DNA of 64,000 nt, taken from the NCBI GenBank assembly GCA_022376515.1, contig WTXI01000018.1, forward strand, positions 62,001-126,000. The letters run 5' to 3'. The stretch is from Lactifluus volemus (Eukaryota; Basidiomycota; Agaricomycetes; Russulales; Russulaceae). Shown here piece after piece: positions 59,931 through 64,000 of this stretch. The notes beneath the pieces were generated by a model. That model did not search any database and was not told where the DNA came from. It saw nothing but the letters and a program-made list of their open reading frames with translations. The translations under genes were made by a program, and so were the position numbers. Numbering within the stretch: position 1 is the first letter of the stretch; the number at the start of each line of letters is the position of its first letter.

Positions 59931-61884
59931 ATTTACATGAGTCACTCGTAGACTGGGCCTTAGTCTGTGTGCAATTTCATGGTCCTCTGAGTCCAACGCT
60001 CGTCCCATCCGTCTCTTTTCCTTCTCCCACGATTAGTATGTTCAGCAGTACTGCTCGAGCCATGACTGCGAAGTACTGGTATTACCCCCAGTGTCCACGT
60101 CCCCCACCGATTAAGATCTCGTTCCACAGACTTTCGTACCAGTCTCTCCGAGTCGATCTGTATCCACTCCTTCGGCGCCCCCTTTGTTCTCTTGTCAAAG
60201 GCGCCGCTCCCTCTTCCGATTCTATCATCCTGACGTCTTCCGGGGGCACTGCCTGCTTCGTGGCTCTGGGGGCCCTATTACCTCTGCTCTATGATCGGAG
60301 GCACGTACGACTTATGGTTTCCCTCACCAGCCGTAAACAGCGTGAGTAGCTGCAAATACGTCGGAAGGATCCAACTAGATTTGACATAACGACATACCAA
60401 GTTGGTGCGTGACGTATTCTCGTCTGAGTGTGGTAGCAAGCCATCCCAATGAGAAAGTCTATGCTCGTACTTCTACTTGAGCATGGAGTATGTGGTGAGA
60501 GCAACACAAAATCCCACGGGTTGACAAGAAATGTCGACTGCCAAACTAAGCCCAGTCCCTTTGGTTACGTCCAACGCAAACCTAAATTCGCACTGAGAAG
60601 TCGCCCAACATAGATGAATCCTCCGACCGTATCACCGTATGTGACAGGTGGGAAAAATCATATCAAGTGTAATGGCGATTTGAATTATGCATCCAATGTT
60701 AAAACTAACGTGTGTTTGGATGACTGACTCGCGAAAATTTGGTGCCGCGGTCGCCTGACTAAGCACGGGATTGCGGTCACCTGACTTATTATGCCGAGAC
60801 GCAGGGCCGCGACGCGTCAACTCACCTGGGTTCTCTTCGAGATCCTCACGCTCACTCAAGTGAAGTTTTGGGTACTTAGGCTTGAAGATCCACCCAACGC
60901 GACTCAACAGGAGCCTACAACTCGCGCAGTACCTGGGGGAATCCATCTGACCTAGTAACCGTGGGAACGTACGGATTACTCTCTTCGTCATCGGTGAACG
61001 GAAAGAACAGAAGAGAACTGTGGCTTTGAAGGGAAGTCTCAGCTCATGTGGTGAAGTCGGTATCTGAGACACCTGGTTAGATAGCATCAATGTTTTATAT
61101 TTCTCGAGTATGTTCGACTCTAGGGATGTTTTTAATTTACATACCACCTCTGGCAAAAAAAGTCAACGCCCCATGCAAATAGGATAAGTATGTACAGTAC
61201 CTTTATTGAACCCCAAAAAGCGCTTGCTCCAATTACTGCGAGGACAATCCGTACGCCAATCGACGTACTGAAAGAACGACGACTCGGAGAAAATAGGCGG
61301 TGGTATCGGTATCCAATAGTCACGATATCAATCATGCGGGGTTTAGGATGTAAGATAAGAATATGCGCACCCTAACGATGACAGTTGCCAAATCGCAACG
61401 GTTGCGACGAGAATGGGCATTGGACGATGGTAGACTGTTACTGTTACGAATGGCCCACATCGTCCAATGCCCATTCTCGTCTGCAGAAAGAGGTAATGTC
61501 CTCCCGGGGTCATCAGAGGGAGATAACTTGAAGAAGGGGCGATGAATGCCAATAGGATTTGATCAAAAAGGAAGTCGCCACTGAATAGGAGAAAAATAGA
61601 GAAAAGGACTGGGTGGACGGGAACTTGAAATTGGCTTGTTATACATAGTAGCATACTGTGTACTGTATTGTGTGACTTTGTCTTTGGTAGAGTAGATTTA
61701 AGAGCTCGGACACAACCGAGACTCGGAGCTGGAAATGGGCTGGGCATCGGATGCCTTAATTATTACGTCATCATGGTCAACGACACCATCGAGGAATGCC
61801 GCCCGAGCTCGCCGCCATTGGCCTCACCTCTCGTATTACATTTTCGTCCGTCTGTCAGATCATCCCCCACTGGCATTCGGCACT
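59931..61884. other. 3' flank of NLR copy II within block II
   Basis: No gene is established. It is collinear with the block I flank but has many indels and a hairpin-forming inverted repeat at 61406-61481 that block I lacks. Confidence 0.5.
61406..61481. repeat. Perfect 24-nt inverted repeat with 28-nt loop
   Basis: Left arm 61406-61429 begins gacgagaatgggcattgg; right arm 61458-61481 is its exact reverse complement. Block I has only the left-arm type of sequence (near 46018). Confidence 0.9.
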
Positions 61885-62924
61885 CGCCCTCATTCTCGAA
61901 TAACACGTTCCGGAGGCTTCGCGCGGTCGATGCAACTAGTACTTGAAGTTTGTGTGGTTCGGTTCAATCTTCCCCCAGCTTTGCACTCATATCCTGACCT
62001 TACCATCCCGGATGCCTTAACGTTCGCGATATTTATTTATTTCTTCCAGTGCTGCGCGCGGTGGAGAAAACAGGCTTGAGATTCGAAATCTCGGCATTGG
62101 AGGACTTGTTGAAGGAGGCACAATACCCTCCCCAGGCCTCGTCCGGGCGATTCAGAAAGCCATCCCTCATCTATCAATCGTGCTTAGTCCTTCACTCTTA
62201 GTAACATAGGGTACATCCGAACATAGCGATATTCTAGTTCTTTATCTGACTGATCAAAAGGTCATGGTCCCGCCCCGCGCCGGAAACGACTTCTACTCAA
62301 ACGAAGAGCTAGATGTCATGCTGGATGTCCCTCGCACTCGCATGTGCGTCGTAATATTGAATTTTCCATATAAGCCCTTAGAGTTTTCATAGAGCATTTG
62401 ATATGACATCTTCTGCAATTGATGGTGCGTCGAAACTATTCCAATCGCAGATACTCCGTCTCGATGACATCTTTCCATAGCGTTCGACCAGATACGCACG
62501 ATACAAGGGGTGACGCGAACCCTAACTAGGTTGGTATCTTTCCGCCACTCGTTTTCTTCTGATTGGGACCCCTTCCCGAAGCAGACAAAGCTAATCGGCC
62601 CTGGCCATTTTACCCGTCCTCGAAGAGTTGCTTCCTCGGTTGCAGAGAACAGGGGGACCAACTATTTTTCCGGGTGCAGGCATAAATCCCGGGAGCATAC
62701 CAAGTCTTGGATGTTTACTTGCATGTGGGCTGAAGGTGGCATAATTCACCGGCCTGAGGACATTGCTCTCCAGCCATTGCTGGGCCACTTTGTTATTATT
62801 ATAAGCCAATCATACAGTGACCTGTCTCAAACGTCCGAATCGAGCTTGAGGTATTGCCGTGAGCTGGAACTGGCACAGATCTCTGGGGATATTTCTTCTC
62901 TTAGCTACAAGTTTGCAGTGGTTC
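61885..62924. other. Unique spacer before block III
   Basis: No supported gene in about 1 kb. Short frames (for example plus 62510-62959) show no domain. Confidence 0.45.
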
Positions 62925-64000
62925 TAATACCAAATAAGTGTAATTTGAGATATTTCTAGAGACGTACTACTACTCATCCACTCGGAAAGAGAAAATTACT
63001 AGCATGGGGTCCCCGTCTGCCAGCGTAAAAAGACAACGGCAACAGGCGCCTATTACTGAAACTGGCCACAACACGGCAAACCCTCTTTTTTGTTTCCTCG
63101 GCGCTTCGTTGCTTCCACCTCTCAACCTCTTCCTCTACGAAGAATCGTTTATAGCAAACTTTGTCCAATTCTCGCACAAGAACACGCCAAGATGGTCCAT
63201 GATTCGTAAGCTAAACTTTCTCACCCTCGATGTCCCCCGATCTTGACCATCACTATAGCCCAGATCCTCAGAACTCCCGGACAACGTGCGTCTGTCACTC
63301 GCATTTCTATACAACATTTACTCAAATAATTGTCCTTGAACAGCGCTCAGGTCAGCGAAACGCAATCGACCTTGCTCCAGATCCAGGTCACTAGTACGTA
63401 TCTTTGTGACGCTGCTCAGATAAGTACTAAATGTCTTTTTCCATGTCAGTCCTCAGGGCGAACAATCTTCCCCGTATCAAGTCCCCTCTGGGGAGAAAAC
63501 GACAGTTTTATGTTGCTGTGACCGACGGGTCGAGGACATGGCAGACGCGATCTGTGCGGAGTGATGGGCAACGCGTGGAGTGGAACGAGGACATCGAGGC
63601 CTTGTGAGAAACGTCGCGTTTTCATTTCAATTTACAACTGAGCCTCTTGCAGTGCTATTCAGCCACCCTCCAGCGTTTCAGTGTCTCTATATGCGAAAAG
63701 CTCAATACATAAAGACATCCTTATTGGAAGGAAGGAGATCTCCTGTGAACCCCAGCATGGTTCGTCTTTTGCTTAGAATTCTTATCCGCCTGGCTGAGCA
63801 TCCTACATATAGAACTTGATATTATTCTGAGCAGTGATGACGGACATGCTGGACGTCAAGCTGAGTCGGCCACGCTCTTGACAATCACCGTATCAGCAAA
63901 CGCCAGTTCTTCGCTTGCTGCAGCAGTTGATACCTCCAACTCCGCAACAGCTGATCCAGAGAACCCTGCTCTCGACAGCCAGGCGGAGATGTTAACTGCT
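62925..64000. repeat. Third copy of the duplication (block III), cut by the window end
   Basis: From aataagtgtaatttgaga onward the sequence follows block I from 38471 and block II from about 54040, through the NLR 5' exons up to the codons MLTA in the helical region. No DUF6534 gene precedes it within the window. Confidence 0.88.
63192..64000 (+). CDS. NLR receptor copy III, 5' part (partial; altered start)
   Basis: Contains the first exons of a C2-helical-NACHT receptor: VLRANNLPRIKSPLGRKRQF, TDGSRTWQTRSVRSDGQ, EWNEDIEAF and a helical region up to the window edge. The ATG used by copies I and II (63192) is followed by a stop at codon 6 (TAA 63207-63209). One base is also missing before 63230, so only the ATG at 63230 (MSPDLDHHYSPDPQNS) reads into exon 2 in phase. 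That would remove 13 residues ahead of C2. In the helical region codons differ from copies I and II (AVDTSNSATADPENPALDSQ). Confidence 0.75.

Larger units (their letters stand above)
49998..61884. repeat. Segmental duplication, block II (about 11.9 kb)
   Basis: Direct repeat of block I, in the same orientation and gene order. It is longer than block I mainly through extra sequence at about 50290-50440 and 53530-54030. It holds the intact NLR. Confidence 0.9.

Overview
The window is nuclear DNA of a filamentous basidiomycete, most likely an agaricomycete. Genes are split by many 45-80 nt GT-AG introns. The protein families seen are typical of Agaricomycetes: DUF6534 seven-helix proteins, DUF6697 proteins, and NACHT-WD40 NLRs with an N-terminal C2 domain. 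Nothing in the sequence names the species.

Layout. (1) About 1-5.4 kb and 14.3-21.6 kb hold conserved core genes: the 3' end of SRP14, a DUF726 alpha/beta-hydrolase-fold membrane protein, a conserved Ser-rich fungal protein, a Tra2-like RRM splicing factor (minus strand), and the condensin subunit SMC4 in many exons. SMC4 carries an apparent 1-nt frameshift just before its ATPase head. (2) About 8.2-14.1 kb is a tandem array of four DUF6697 gene units. One unit (9814-11438) gives a clean seven-exon, 418-residue model; the other three are decayed. Each unit is preceded by a conserved TGACGTAA-type element. (3) About 22.5-33.6 kb is an accessory island: two DUF6534 genes in opposite orientations, a divergent inverted DUF6697 gene, a Ty1/copia reverse-transcriptase relic, and an Aurora-kinase pseudogene without its catalytic HRD aspartate. 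(4) From 35.2 kb to the end there is a large segmental duplication. Block I (35188-46579) and block II (49998-61884) each carry a DUF6534 gene followed by an NLR gene (C2, helical domain, NACHT, 14 WD40 repeats). A third copy starts near 62.9 kb and runs off the window. Unique DNA between blocks I and II holds a minus-strand TPR-like gene fragment.

How the parts may work together. The NLRs have the layout of fungal innate-recognition (non-self/heterokaryon-incompatibility type) receptors. Their WD40 repeats are nearly identical in framework but differ at a few positions per repeat. A DUF6534 membrane-protein gene is duplicated with each NLR, so the repeating unit is a two-gene module. NLR copy II is intact as read. 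Copy I has three homopolymer contractions that break the frame. Copy III has lost the start codon context used by I and II. The same kind of one-base contraction in the essential SMC4 gene means base-level assembly quality must be checked before any copy is declared dead.
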